DNA of 64,000 nucleotides from NCBI RefSeq assembly GCF_002209565.1, contig NZ_NJIH01000012.1, forward strand, positions 1 through 64,000, read 5' to 3'. Under the pieces are notes generated by a model. That model did no database searches, was not told the DNA's origin, and saw nothing but the letters and a program-made list of their open reading frames with translations. A program made the position numbers and the translations under genes. Origin of the DNA: Candidimonas nitroreducens. Lineage in GTDB: Bacteria > Pseudomonadota > Gammaproteobacteria > Burkholderiales > Burkholderiaceae_B. Positions 8,452-17,384 of the stretch are shown here, piece by piece (the stretch's first letter is position 1; each line of letters opens with the position of its first letter).

Positions 8452-9684
8452 CTACTCCATGGCCAGCAGCATGTCGTCGATGATGTCCTGCGTGTCTTCG
8501 ATGCCTATGGACAGCCGCAGCTGGTTGTCGCTGATGCCCATGAGCGCGCGCCGCTCGGCCCCCATCTCGTAGTAGATGGTGTGCGCCACGGGCAGCACCA
8601 GGCTGCGGGTATCGCCCAGGTGGGTCGCCAGCGCGAACACGCGCAGCCGATCCAGGAACTCGAACACATCCAGTTCGTCGACCAGCTCGACCCCCATCAG
8701 CGCGCCATAGCGGCCGCCGAACAGCTGGCCGGCGCGCTCGTGCTGCGGGTGACCGGGCAGACCGGGGTAATGAACCCGGGCGACCTTGGGATGAGCCTGC
8801 AAGGCCTGCGCCAGGGCCAGCGCATTGGCGCAGCACTTGTCCATGCGCAGCGCCAGCGTCTCGGCCCCGATCGCGATGCGATGCGCCGCGTCGGCGGACA
8901 GCGTGCCGCCCATGTCGCGCAGGCCTTTTTTCTTGATCTGCAGCAGGCCCCAGCCGGCGGGATCGCCCTTGCGGTAGGGTTCAGCGATAGTGTCGTAGCC
9001 CGACCAGTCGTACAAGCCGGTACTGGTGACGGTGCCGCCCAGCGCGTTGGCGTGGCCGCCAATATGCTTGGACAGGGAATTCACCACCAGCGATGCGCCG
9101 ACGTCTATGCCGCGGCACAGCCAGGGCGTGGTCAGGGTATTGTCGACCACGTAGACCAGATTCTTTTCCTTGCACCACTGGCCGATGGCGGCAATGTCGG
9201 CGACTTGCGTGCCGGGATTGGCGATGGTCTCGGTGAAGACCATGCGGGTCTCGGGGCGCCAGGCGCGCCGCACCGCATCGATATCGGTCGCATCGACCAG
9301 TGTTACCTCTACGCCCAGGCCGGCCAATGTGCCCAGCAAGCTGTTGGTGTTGCCGAATATGTACTGGCTGGTAATAAGGTGGTCGCCGGCGCGCAGCAGC
9401 GTGAAGAACGTCGCGGTGAGCGCGGCCATGCCGGTGGCGAAGCTGACCGAAGCCTGCCCGCCCTCCATCCGGGTTATCTTGGCCTCGAGCGCCGCGGTAG
9501 TGGGCGTGCCCTGGCGCGCGTAGGTAAAGCCCGATTTGCCCTGGAACACCGCCGCCAGCTCGCGCGAACTGGAAAAGGCATATTGGGACGAGGGATGTAT
9601 GGGCTTGTGCACCGCCCCGTGCTCGACCTGGGAACGCCGGTCGGAATGCAGGATAGTCGTAGTGAAACCGTTCTTGTCGGCCAT
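8452..9684 (-). CDS. PLP-dependent Cys/Met metabolism enzyme (O-succinylhomoserine sulfhydrylase-like)
   Basis: A cytoplasmic enzyme of the cystathionine gamma-synthase / sulfhydrylase family, about 410 residues as usual. Visible are the N-terminal TTTILHSDRR and VHKPIHPSSQYAF region, the cofactor-binding SFATGMAALTA, the aspartate in VVDNTLTTPWLCRG, and the PLP lysine in VNSLSKHIGGHANALGG. The closest type is MetZ-like sulfhydrylase, which makes homocysteine from an acylated homoserine and sulfide, but cystathionine synthase or gamma-lyase activity cannot be excluded. The start is either ATG 9684 (MADKNG) or 9693 (MAIMADKNG); neither has a clear ribosome site. It follows rlmB on the same strand after about 160 bases. 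Confidence 0.88.
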   Translation of the reverse strand: MADKNGFTTTILHSDRRSQVEHGAVHKPIHPSSQYAFSSSRELAAVFQGKSGFTYARQGTPTTAALEAKITRMEGGQASVSFATGMAALTATFFTLLRAGDHLITSQYIFGNTNSLLGTLAGLGVEVTLVDATDIDAVRRAWRPETRMVFTETIANPGTQVADIAAIGQWCKEKNLVYVVDNTLTTPWLCRGIDVGASLVVNSLSKHIGGHANALGGTVTSTGLYDWSGYDTIAEPYRKGDPAGWGLLQIKKKGLRDMGGTLSADAAHRIAIGAETLALRMDKCCANALALAQALQAHPKVARVHYPGLPGHPQHERAGQLFGGRYGALMGVELVDELDVFEFLDRLRVFALATHLGDTRSLVLPVAHTIYYEMGAERRALMGISDNQLRLSIGIEDTQDIIDDMLLAME

Positions 9685-9847
9685 GATTGCCATGTGTTGT
9701 AGCGGGAAACAAGCAGGAATCATACTACTGCGGCGATACCGCCAAGCCGGCCGGCCCTGTCCAATATCAGATGAGTCCGGGCCGAGTTCCGTGATGCCGA
9801 CATCAGACAATGTCTGGAGCCGGCCGCGGCCCGGCCGCTGCGGGCCT

Positions 9848-10591
9848 TCAGCGGCGCTGGCGCACCGCCTCGTACAGGCAGACGGCGCTGGCCACGCTGA
9901 CATTCAGGCTCTCGACCGAGCCCAGCATGGGGATGGTGACGCGCTGGTCGCAAAGCTCGGAAGTCAGGCGCCGCATGCCCTCGCCTTCGGCTCCCATTAC
10001 CCAGGCCATGGGCCGGCGTGCATCCACATCGTATAGCCCCTGGGCCGCCTGGTCGTCGGTACCCACCAGCCATATGCCGCGCTCTTTCAGGCGCCGCAGG
10101 GTGCGCGCCAGATTGGTCACCATGATGTAGGGCACGGTCTGGGCCGCGCCGCAGGCCACGCGCTGCACCGTAGCGTTCAGGCCGACGGCGCGGTCGCGCG
10201 GCGCCAGCACGGCATGCACGCCGGCAGCATCGGCCGTGCGCAGGCAGGCTCCTAAATTGTGAGGGTCGGTAACGCCGTCCAGCACCAATAGCAGTGCCGG
10301 GTCGCTGCGGTCTTCCAGCAGATCCAGCACTTCGTCCACATCGACCGCCAAGGCCTGGGCTTCGGCCAGCCCCACCACACCCTGGTGCCGCAAGCCATGC
10401 GCCAGCCCGTCGAGCCGCTCGGCCGCGACCGGATGCACGCGCACACCCGCCGCCTGGGCCTGCTGTATGAAGGCTTGCATGCGCTTGTCGCGGCGCGAAG
10501 CCTCGACGTAAAGCTCTTTGAGCGTGGCCGGCGCATGGCGCAGGCGGGCGGTCACGGCATGGAAGCCGGCCAGGACTTGATGTGACGACAT
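9848..10591 (-). CDS. rlmB: 23S rRNA (guanosine-2'-O)-methyltransferase RlmB
   Basis: A SpoU/TrmH-family enzyme that methylates the 2'-OH of G2251 (E. coli numbering) in 23S rRNA. The 247 residues comprise an N-terminal substrate-binding domain (about 1-75) and a knotted SAM-binding domain with the three family motifs: [33 protein letters not shown] and [15 protein letters not shown]. The start at 10591 follows GAGGAAC. The usual partner rnr is nearby but divergent, with a tRNA-Leu gene between them. Confidence 0.95.
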   Translation of the reverse strand: MSSHQVLAGFHAVTARLRHAPATLKELYVEASRRDKRMQAFIQQAQAAGVRVHPVAAERLDGLAHGLRHQGVVGLAEAQALAVDVDEVLDLLEDRSDPALLLVLDGVTDPHNLGACLRTADAAGVHAVLAPRDRAVGLNATVQRVACGAAQTVPYIMVTNLARTLRRLKERGIWLVGTDDQAAQGLYDVDARRPMAWVMGAEGEGMRRLTSELCDQRVTIPMLGSVESLNVSVASAVCLYEAVRQRR

Positions 10592-10750
10592 GTTCGTTCC
10601 TCGAAAACCAGGCGGGCGCCGCAAACCAGGCCACCGAAAAGACCCGGCCCGTAGGCCTTGCCGGCCGCTGGCATTTACCCCATACCAATGGAGGGACTTA
10701 TAATGCCACTGTCCGCGACGCCATGACGCCGGTAAGCGGAAAATGCAGGC

Positions 10751-10789
10751 AAAAAAACAAAAAACCCCGCAAATCGACGATTTACGAGG
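10751..10789 (-). terminator. Rho-independent terminator after tRNA-Leu
   Basis: On the minus strand an 11-bp stem (10779-10789 with 10765-10775) and 3-base loop are followed by a long U-rich tail (TTTTTTGTTTTTTT). It lies about 20 bases past the tRNA 3' end. Confidence 0.88.
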
Positions 10790-10807
10790 CTTTATGTTCA
10801 AAGCTGT

Positions 10808-10892
10808 TGGTGCCCAGGAGAGGACTCGAACCTCCACACCTTGCGGCACATGGACCTGAACCATGCGCGTCTACCAATTCCGCCACCTGGGC
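10808..10892 (-). tRNA. tRNA-Leu (anticodon CAG)
   Basis: An 85-base class II tRNA with encoded CCA. The acceptor is GCCCAGG/CCTGGGC, the D arm has the Leu-type GGCGGAATTGGTAGACGC, the anticodon loop TTCAGGT gives CAG, there is a long variable arm, and the T loop is TTCGAGT. Confidence 0.97.
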
Positions 10893-11117
10893 CAACTATG
10901 CTTTGTCGCGTACTGCTTTTTGCGAAGGCGCAATCATACTAGATTTTTGCCGACGCTGCTTGGGGCTTGGGCCTATGCCCGGCGCACCCGTAGCTTTGCA
11001 CGTACCTTCTTCAATACTTCTTCACTATTTCTTAGCTGCGTGACCCGTTTTTTATCGAGCACGACTCGCTAAGAGGCGCTAGTATATCCTACTTTGTTAC
11101 CCATCGGAAACCCTCTT

Positions 11118-13565
11118 TTGACCAAACGATCCAAGAACGAAAGCAACAAAAGCGAGATCGCCCAAGGCGGGCCCGAACTGCCCGCCGATTACGATCCGGA
11201 CGTCCCCAGCCGGGAGTCCATTCTTAAACAGATGCGGGCCTCGACCGGGCCCCTAGCCGTGAACGAACTCGCGGCCGCGCTGGGAGCCGACGTCCCTATT
11301 TCCCACGGCTTCGAACGCCGCCTGAAAGCCATGGAACGCGACGGGCAACTATTCGTCAATCCGCAAGGGCGCCTGGCGCTAAGCGGCAAGCTGGACTTCA
11401 TCGCCGGGCGCGTGCAGGGGCACCGCGACGGCTTCGGCTTCCTGTTGCGCGACGATGGCGGGCCCGACCTGTTCCTGTCGCCGCGTGAAATGCTCAAGGT
11501 TCTGCACGGCGACCGGGTGCTGGCCAGGCCCGACGGCGAATACCGCGGCAAGCCCGAGGCCACCATCGTCGAAGTGGTGGAACGCCGCACCGACAAGCTG
11601 GTCGGACGCTTCCTCAAAGAACGCGGGGCGCTCATCGTCGCACCCGAAGACCAGCGCATCAAGCACGACATCCTGATCCCGCCCGGCGACACCGCCGGCG
11701 CCGAAAACGGCCAGGTGGTCACGGTGCAGATCGTGCAGCAGCCCACCCGCCACACGCAGCCCATAGGCCGCGTGGTCGAAGTGCTGGGCGAGATCGACGA
11801 CCCCGGCATGGAAATCGAAATCGCGGTGCGCAAGTTCGACGTGCCGCTCGACTTCTCGGAAGCGGCGCTGAAACAGGCCGCCAAGCTGCCCGCCATCGTC
11901 CGCCCTGGCGAGATCAAAGGCCGCATCGATCTGCGCGACGTGCCTTTCGTAACCATAGACGGGGAAGACGCGCGCGACTTCGACGATGCCGTGTTCTGCA
12001 TGCCGGTCGACACCGGTACCGCCAAGCGCAAGAAACCCGCCTGGCGCCTGCTGGTGGCCATCGCCGACGTGAGCCACTACGTGCGGCCGGGCGATGCGCT
12101 GGACGACGACGCGCTGGAGCGCGGCACCAGCGTCTACTTCCCGCGCCGGGTCATACCCATGCTGCCCGAATCGCTGTCCAACGGCATCTGCTCGCTCAAC
12201 CCCAAGGTCGACCGACTGGTCATGGTCTGCGACATGGTGGTGCAGGCCAGCGGCGCCAAGGCGGGCACGGTCGGCGCCTACCAGTTCTACGAGGCCGTCA
12301 TCCATTCGCATGCCCGCACCACCTACACCGACGTGTGGGCCGCCCTGCAGCAGCCCACCGGGCCGGCGGCGCAGGCGCTGGGCGAGGTGCTGCCGCATCT
12401 GCAGAACCTGTACGAGCTGTACCAGCTGTTCGCGCAGGCGCGCGTCAAGCGCGGCGCCATCGATTTCGACACAGTAGAAACCAAGATCATCTGCAACCCG
12501 CTGGGCCGCATAGAAAAAATCGTTCCCTATGCGCGCAACGACGCGCACAAGCTCATCGAGGAATGCATGCTGGCGGCCAATACCTGCGCCGCCGATTTCA
12601 TCGTGCGCAACAAGCGCCAGGGCCTGTACCGCGTTCACGAAGGGCCGACCCCGGAAAAGCTCAAGGCGCTGCGCGAATACCTGCGCAACCTGGGCCTGAG
12701 CCTGGGTGGCGGCGACGAGCCCGGCACGCAAGACTACGCGCGCCTGGTGCAAGAAGCCGGCAAGCGGCCCGACTTCGAGATCCTGCAGACCATGTGCCTG
12801 CGTTCGCTGCAGCAGGCCATCTACAGCCCCGAACCCCTCGGGCATTTCGGTCTGGCCTACGAGCATTACACGCACTTCACCTCGCCCATCCGCCGCTATC
12901 CCGACCTGCTTACGCACCGCGTCATCAAGTCGATACTGGCCGGCAAGCACTACGTGCCGCAGCTGGCCGATGTGCCGGCGGCCGTGGCGCTGCCGCGCGG
13001 CGAACGCGAACACGCCGTGTGGGAAAAACTCGGCGTACTGCTGTCGGCGCGCGAACGCCGTGCCGACGACGCCTCGCGCGACGTCGAGGCCTGGCTCAAG
13101 TGCTGGTTCATGAAAGAGCGCGTGGGCGAAGTCTTCAGCGGGCGCGTCACCGGCGTGGCCAGCTTCGGTGTATTCATCACGCTGGACACCCTGCACGTGG
13201 AAGGCATGGTGCACGTCTCCGAGCTGGGCTCGGACTATTTCCAGTTCAACGAAGCCATGCACGAGCTGCGCGGCGAGCGCACCGGCATCCGCTACCGCCT
13301 GACCGACGCGGTTCAGGTGCAGGTCTCGCGCGTCGACCTCGAGGCGCGCCGCATCGAATTCCGGCTGGTCAAAGGCACGGGCTTCAAAGAGCTGCAGAAA
13401 TCCGTGACCGGCACCGAAGCGGCGCCGCAACGGCGCGTCAAGCGGGCGGCCTCGGCCAAGCCCGAGGCGCTCAAGGGTACGACCTCGCGCGAGCGGCGCG
13501 CAGCGGCCAAGCGCAGCGCCAAGGCTACCGCAAGCGCGCGTAAATCGGGGCGCGGGCGGCACTGA
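11118..13565 (+). CDS. rnr: Ribonuclease R
   Basis: A 3'-5' processive exoribonuclease that degrades structured RNA and takes part in tmRNA-linked and rRNA quality control. The roughly 815 residues run in family order: N-terminal helix-turn-helix (about 20-80), cold-shock-type OB domains, the RNB catalytic domain with IDGEDARDFDDAV (Mg-binding aspartates), an S1 domain near the C-terminus (VFSGRVTGVASFGVFITL) and a Lys/Arg/Ala-rich tail. I chose the TTG at 11118 (MTKRSKNES), seven bases after GGAAA; an in-frame TTG at 11094 is also open. It is divergent from tRNA-Leu and rlmB. Confidence 0.94.
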   Translation: MTKRSKNESNKSEIAQGGPELPADYDPDVPSRESILKQMRASTGPLAVNELAAALGADVPISHGFERRLKAMERDGQLFVNPQGRLALSGKLDFIAGRVQGHRDGFGFLLRDDGGPDLFLSPREMLKVLHGDRVLARPDGEYRGKPEATIVEVVERRTDKLVGRFLKERGALIVAPEDQRIKHDILIPPGDTAGAENGQVVTVQIVQQPTRHTQPIGRVVEVLGEIDDPGMEIEIAVRKFDVPLDFSEAALKQAAKLPAIVRPGEIKGRIDLRDVPFVTIDGEDARDFDDAVFCMPVDTGTAKRKKPAWRLLVAIADVSHYVRPGDALDDDALERGTSVYFPRRVIPMLPESLSNGICSLNPKVDRLVMVCDMVVQASGAKAGTVGAYQFYEAVIHSHARTTYTDVWAALQQPTGPAAQALGEVLPHLQNLYELYQLFAQARVKRGAIDFDTVETKIICNPLGRIEKIVPYARNDAHKLIEECMLAANTCAADFIVRNKRQGLYRVHEGPTPEKLKALREYLRNLGLSLGGGDEPGTQDYARLVQEAGKRPDFEILQTMCLRSLQQAIYSPEPLGHFGLAYEHYTHFTSPIRRYPDLLTHRVIKSILAGKHYVPQLADVPAAVALPRGEREHAVWEKLGVLLSARERRADDASRDVEAWLKCWFMKERVGEVFSGRVTGVASFGVFITLDTLHVEGMVHVSELGSDYFQFNEAMHELRGERTGIRYRLTDAVQVQVSRVDLEARRIEFRLVKGTGFKELQKSVTGTEAAPQRRVKRAASAKPEALKGTTSRERRAAAKRSAKATASARKSGRGRH

Positions 13566-13588
13566 CGGCGCGTACCGGCCGGGCCGCG

Positions 13589-14050
13589 TCAGGCGGACAG
13601 GGCCTTGGACATGGCGACGTGTTCGATGCCCGCTTCCATGTACGTGGCGCCCTGCGCGACGAAGCCATGGGCTTCGTAGAAGGCGCGGGCATGCACCTGG
13701 GCCGACAACACTACCTGCGGGTAATTGCGCGCGCGGGCCTCGTCCACCAGCGCCATCAAGATGCGCGAGCCCACGCCGTGGCCACGGTACGGAGCCCGCA
13801 CCGCCATGCGCCCGATGTGCGCATCGCGCAGCAGCCGGCCCGTACCCACCGGCACGTCCCGCCCATCGTAGGCCACCGCGTGCAGGCTGACCGCATCTTC
13901 GCCATCGGCTTCGATTTCGGCCGGCACATGCTGCTCGTCCACAAAGACCTCGTAGCGCACCGCCAGGGCGTCCCGCTGGCAGGTGGGCCAGTCGCCCAGC
14001 AGCACTCTGACCTGCTGCCCGTTCTGTTTGCCGTGTAAGTTCTTGTCCAT
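13589..14050 (-). CDS. GNAT-family N-acetyltransferase
   Basis: A 153-residue acetyl-CoA-dependent acyltransferase. The acetyl-CoA site is plain: IGRMAVRAPYRGHGVGSRIL (motif A, R/Q-x-x-G-x-G/A type), preceded by the VPVGTGRLL strand and followed by YEAHGF. The N-terminal RYEVFVDEQHVP matches the ElaA/PhnO-like group of small GNATs. The acceptor is unknown. I preferred the second ATG (14050) because GGGAG is at proper spacing for it; an ATG six bases upstream is also open. It lies 134 bases downstream of sugE on the same strand. Confidence 0.9.
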   Translation of the reverse strand: MDKNLHGKQNGQQVRVLLGDWPTCQRDALAVRYEVFVDEQHVPAEIEADGEDAVSLHAVAYDGRDVPVGTGRLLRDAHIGRMAVRAPYRGHGVGSRILMALVDEARARNYPQVVLSAQVHARAFYEAHGFVAQGATYMEAGIEHVAMSKALSA

Positions 14051-14184
14051 GTGCATACTCCCGACATGTCGCCAGCGTTATGGCGACGCAAGCCCTGGGG
14101 CCATGGGCGGTGCGGCTGCGGACGGCGCAGCGGCGCTGCCGCAACATGGCCCCGCAACGATCGTGGCCGGCACACCCGGCGGCG

Positions 14185-14499
14185 TCAGCCGGCCAGCTTC
14201 AGGCCGACGATGCCGACGATGATGCAGGCCACGCTCGCCAGCCTGGGCAGGCTGGCCGAATCGCCGAACAACACAATGCCCAGGATCACGGTACCCACCG
14301 CCCCGATGCCGACCCAGACCGCATAGGCCGAGCCCACCGGCAGGGATCTGAGCGCCACGCCCAGCATCGCCACGCTTAGCGCCATGCTGGCCACGGTCCA
14401 GAGCGTCGGCCAGAGGCGCGTGAAGCCCTCGGTATACTTCAGGCCTATGGCCCACCCCACTTCCAACAATCCGGCAAGCACCAGCACCAGCCAAGCCAT
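14185..14499 (-). CDS. sugE: SMR-family guanidinium exporter SugE/Gdx
   Basis: A 104-residue four-helix membrane protein of the small multidrug resistance family. The sequence follows SugE closely: [20 protein letters not shown] with the essential membrane Glu (LLEVGWA), KYTEGFTR, and [18 protein letters not shown]. SugE/Gdx members are guanidinium/proton antiporters rather than broad drug pumps. An AGGAG site precedes the ATG by six bases. Just upstream are two GGGGACGGCCCC hairpins that fit a guanidine-II riboswitch, which strongly supports the substrate assignment. Confidence 0.94.
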   Translation of the reverse strand: MAWLVLVLAGLLEVGWAIGLKYTEGFTRLWPTLWTVASMALSVAMLGVALRSLPVGSAYAVWVGIGAVGTVILGIVLFGDSASLPRLASVACIIVGIVGLKLAG

Positions 14500-14521
14500 A
14501 CTGCACTCCTTACGGTATAAA

Positions 14522-14605
14522 GGGGCCGTCCCCGGTCATGGCCGCGGAAGCCGCAAGGCCGGCATGGCGCCGCGCAGGCTTCCGGCAACGGGGCCGTCCC
14601 CGCTG
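14522..14605 (-). promoter_or_regulatory. Guanidine-II (mini-ykkC) riboswitch candidate
   Basis: On the minus strand the leader of sugE holds two copies of GGGGACGGCCCC (14590-14601, then 14522-14533). Each folds as a GC stem capped by an ACGG tetraloop, which is the ACGR-loop hairpin pair that defines the guanidine-II class. The first stem extends to about seven pairs (AGC...GTT flanks). The second hairpin ends about 11 bases before the AGGAG site of sugE, fitting control of translation start. The linker between hairpins is unusually long (about 56 bases) and is itself able to fold (GCCGGAAGCC with GGCTTCCG...). Gene context and motif agree; ligand response is inferred. Confidence 0.82.
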
Positions 14606-14683
14606 TCCGAAGGCCTCTGATTCTACTACTATCGATTTCCGGCTCCCGCCCCCCTTATTGCCGATTGCGCCCGCCTGGACTCC

Positions 14684-16006
14684 ATGCCTGCCCTACCCGA
14701 AGCCGCCAGCATTTCGTCCGCCGCCGCGCTGGCCATATTCGCCGCCACGCTGTTCCTGGTGGTGCGCCGGCCGCGCGGGCTGGACATAGGCTGGAGCGCG
14801 TTGGCCGGGGCGGCGCTGTGCCTGGCCCTGGGGCTGGTGCATGGGGAAGACGTGCTGCACATCTGGCACATGGTGTGGAATGCCACCGCAACGCTGGTGG
14901 CCATCATCATCAGCAACTCGCTGCTAGACGAAGCGGGCTTCTTCAAATGGCTGGCGCTGCATGTAGTGCGCTGGGGCCGCGGGCACGGCCGCCGCTTGTT
15001 CATCATGGTGGTGCTGTTCGGCGCCTGCGTCTCGGGCCTGCTGACCAACGACGGCGCAGCCCTGATACTCACTCCCATCGTGGTCGAGATCCTGGTGGCG
15101 CTGGGCCTGACCGGCGCGAGCCTGTTCGCCTTCGTGCTGGCGGCGGGCTTCATCGCCGACACCGCCAGCCTGCCCCTGACCGTGTCCAACCTGGTGAATA
15201 TCCTTTCCGCCGATTTCTTCGGACTGGACTTCGGCGGCTATGCGGCCGTGATGCTGCCGGTGAACCTGGTATCCATCGCCGCGAGCCTGGCGGTGCTGCT
15301 GCTGTACTTCGGCAGGCTGCTGCCGCGCCGCTACGAGCTGGGCGCCCTGCCCGCCCCCGCCAGCGCCATCCGCGACCGCCGAACCTTCCACGCGGGCTGG
15401 GTCTTGCTGCTGGCGACGCTGGCCGGCTTTTTCTTCCTGGGCAGGCTGCACGTCCCCACCAGCGCCATCGCCGGCACGGCCGCCCTGGTACTGCTGCTGG
15501 TGGCCGGGCGCGGGCGGGCGATCAGCACGCGGCGCCTGATGCGCCGGGCGCCCTGGAACATCGTGTTCTTCTCGCTGGGCATGTACCTGATCGTGCTGGC
15601 CCTGCGCAACGCCGGATTGCTGGGCTGGCTGTCGGCCCTGTTCCAGTGGCTGGCCGATGCGGGGCTGTGGGCCGCCACGCTGGGCACCGGCCTGACGGCC
15701 GCATTCCTGTCGTCGATCACCAACAATCTGCCCGGCGTGCTGCTGGGCATGTTGTCGATACAAGACAGCCATGCCCCCGAGCTGGTGCGCCAGGCCATGG
15801 TGTACGCCAATATCATCGGCAGCGACCTGGGCCCCAAGATAACGCCCATCGGCAGCCTGGCCACCCTGTTGTGGCTGCATGTCCTGGCCGGACGCGGCAT
15901 CCGCATAGGCTGGGGCGCCTATTTCCGCACCGGCATTGTGCTGACGCTGCCCGTGCTGCTGTGCACGCTGGCGGCGCTGGCGGCCTGGCTGCAAATTACC
16001 CATTAG
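14684..16006 (+). CDS. arsB: Arsenite efflux permease ArsB
   Basis: A 440-residue integral membrane protein, close to the usual 430, with about 12 hydrophobic segments. The ArsB hallmarks are clear: [35 protein letters not shown], the [12 protein letters not shown] region, and near the end [20 protein letters not shown]. It expels arsenite/antimonite by H+ antiport or together with an ArsA ATPase. No arsR, arsC or arsA is next to it, which is unusual. It is divergent from sugE and followed by a YeeE/YedE permease 123 bases later. ATG 14684 has no strong ribosome site. Confidence 0.93.
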   Translation: MPALPEAASISSAAALAIFAATLFLVVRRPRGLDIGWSALAGAALCLALGLVHGEDVLHIWHMVWNATATLVAIIISNSLLDEAGFFKWLALHVVRWGRGHGRRLFIMVVLFGACVSGLLTNDGAALILTPIVVEILVALGLTGASLFAFVLAAGFIADTASLPLTVSNLVNILSADFFGLDFGGYAAVMLPVNLVSIAASLAVLLLYFGRLLPRRYELGALPAPASAIRDRRTFHAGWVLLLATLAGFFFLGRLHVPTSAIAGTAALVLLLVAGRGRAISTRRLMRRAPWNIVFFSLGMYLIVLALRNAGLLGWLSALFQWLADAGLWAATLGTGLTAAFLSSITNNLPGVLLGMLSIQDSHAPELVRQAMVYANIIGSDLGPKITPIGSLATLLWLHVLAGRGIRIGWGAYFRTGIVLTLPVLLCTLAALAAWLQITH

Positions 16007-16129
16007 ACCGCTTATTCATCGTTATATACAATTACGCTATAAGAGAATATCTATATAGTCGTTTTAGAATAAGCGCCCAGCCGCTAGACTTTGCGCTGGA
16101 TGTCCTTGCTTATATTAGAAAGATCCTCA
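16007..16129 (+). promoter_or_regulatory. AT-rich leader with inverted repeat before the YeeE-type permease
   Basis: This short gap is sharply AT-rich compared with its surroundings and holds CTTATTC (16011-16017) and its exact inverse GAATAAG (16067-16073), flanking several TATA-like hexamers (TTATATAC, CTATAAG, CTATATAG). It is likely the promoter/operator of the downstream gene. The regulator is not identified. Confidence 0.4.
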
Positions 16130-17368
16130 ATGAACACCCTGGTTTCCACCCTGAATCCCGCCCGCGGCGGCGCTTCCGCGCCGCGCATCAATTACATGCC
16201 GCTGCTGGTGTCGCTGCTATTGCTGGCCGTGGGCGCCAACTACCTCGCGCAACAGGCCGGATGGCGCCAAGGCTCGCTGTGGATCATCGGCGCGCTGCTG
16301 GGCGTAACCCTGTATCACGCGTCTTTCGGGTTCACCCAGGCCTGGCGGGTATTCGTCGCCGACGGCCGCGGTGCCGGCCTGCGCGCACAGATGATCATGC
16401 TGGCCCTGGGCGTGGTGCTGTTCTTCCCGGCGCTGTCGCAGGGCAGCTTGTGGGGCGAGCACGTGTCGGGCATTGTGGCGCCGGCCAGCCTGTCGGTGGT
16501 TATCGGCGCATTCATCTTCGGCATCGGCATGCAGCTCGGCGGCGGCTGTGCCTCGGGCACCCTGTTCGCCGTGGGCGGCGGCAGCACCCGCATGATCCTC
16601 ACTCTGGCCGGCTTCGTCGCGGGCTCGGTGCTGGCCACGGTCAACTTCACCTGGTGGGCAACGCTGCCCTCGCTGCCGCCCACATCGCTGGTCAAGGAAT
16701 GGGGCTGGCCCACCGCGCTGGTCGCCAACCTGGCGGTGTTCGCCGTCATCTATTGGCTTACCACGGTCATAGAAAAACGCCGCCATGGCAGGCTCGTGGC
16801 CCCCGCCAACCCCGGTGCCGGCAAGCCCGCGTGGTGGCAGGCCATACGCGGCCCCTGGCCGTTGATATGGGGCGCAGTCGCGCTGGCGCTGCTGAATTTC
16901 GCCACGCTGGCCGTGTCGGGCCGCCCATGGGGCATCACTTCCGCCTTCACCCTGTGGGGCGCCAAGGCCCTAGATGCGGCCGGCACCGATGTGGCCTTCT
17001 GGCAATACTGGGCCAACGACCAGGACACGCTGTTCGCGCCGCTCAGCCACGACGTCACCACGGTCATGGACATCGGCATCATGCTCGGCGCCCTGGTGGC
17101 CGCCTCCCTGGCCGGACGCTTCTCCCCGGTCTGGAAGATCCCGCTGCGCTCGCTGCTGGCCGCGGCGGTGGGCGGTGTCATGCTGGGCTTCGGTGCCCGG
17201 CTGGCCTGGGGCTGCAATATCGGTGCCTATTTCAGCGGCATGGTGTCCGGCAGCCTGCACGCCTGGATCTGGCTGCCCAGCGCCTTCGCCGGCAGCGCCC
17301 TGGGCGTACTGCTGCGCCCCTGGTTCGGGCTGTCCGTCGAGAAGACCGCGCAACCGTCCGGGTGCTGA
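16130..17368 (+). CDS. YeeE/YedE-family permease (thiosulfate-type importer, TsuA-like)
   Basis: A 412-residue membrane protein with two related halves typical of YeeE/YedE. The substrate-path cysteines are visible in QLGGGCASGTLFAVGGG (Cys140) and LAWGCNIGAYFSG (Cys362). In characterised TsuA such conserved cysteines pass thiosulfate across the inner membrane. I chose ATG 16130; an in-frame ATG at 16091 lies in AT-rich leader sequence. It lies downstream of arsB but probably has its own promoter. Another sulfur oxyanion or selenium compound could be the substrate; no TusA-like partner is next to it. Confidence 0.85.
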   Translation: MNTLVSTLNPARGGASAPRINYMPLLVSLLLLAVGANYLAQQAGWRQGSLWIIGALLGVTLYHASFGFTQAWRVFVADGRGAGLRAQMIMLALGVVLFFPALSQGSLWGEHVSGIVAPASLSVVIGAFIFGIGMQLGGGCASGTLFAVGGGSTRMILTLAGFVAGSVLATVNFTWWATLPSLPPTSLVKEWGWPTALVANLAVFAVIYWLTTVIEKRRHGRLVAPANPGAGKPAWWQAIRGPWPLIWGAVALALLNFATLAVSGRPWGITSAFTLWGAKALDAAGTDVAFWQYWANDQDTLFAPLSHDVTTVMDIGIMLGALVAASLAGRFSPVWKIPLRSLLAAAVGGVMLGFGARLAWGCNIGAYFSGMVSGSLHAWIWLPSAFAGSALGVLLRPWFGLSVEKTAQPSGC

Positions 17369-17384
17369 ACGCCTGGGCTGGTAA

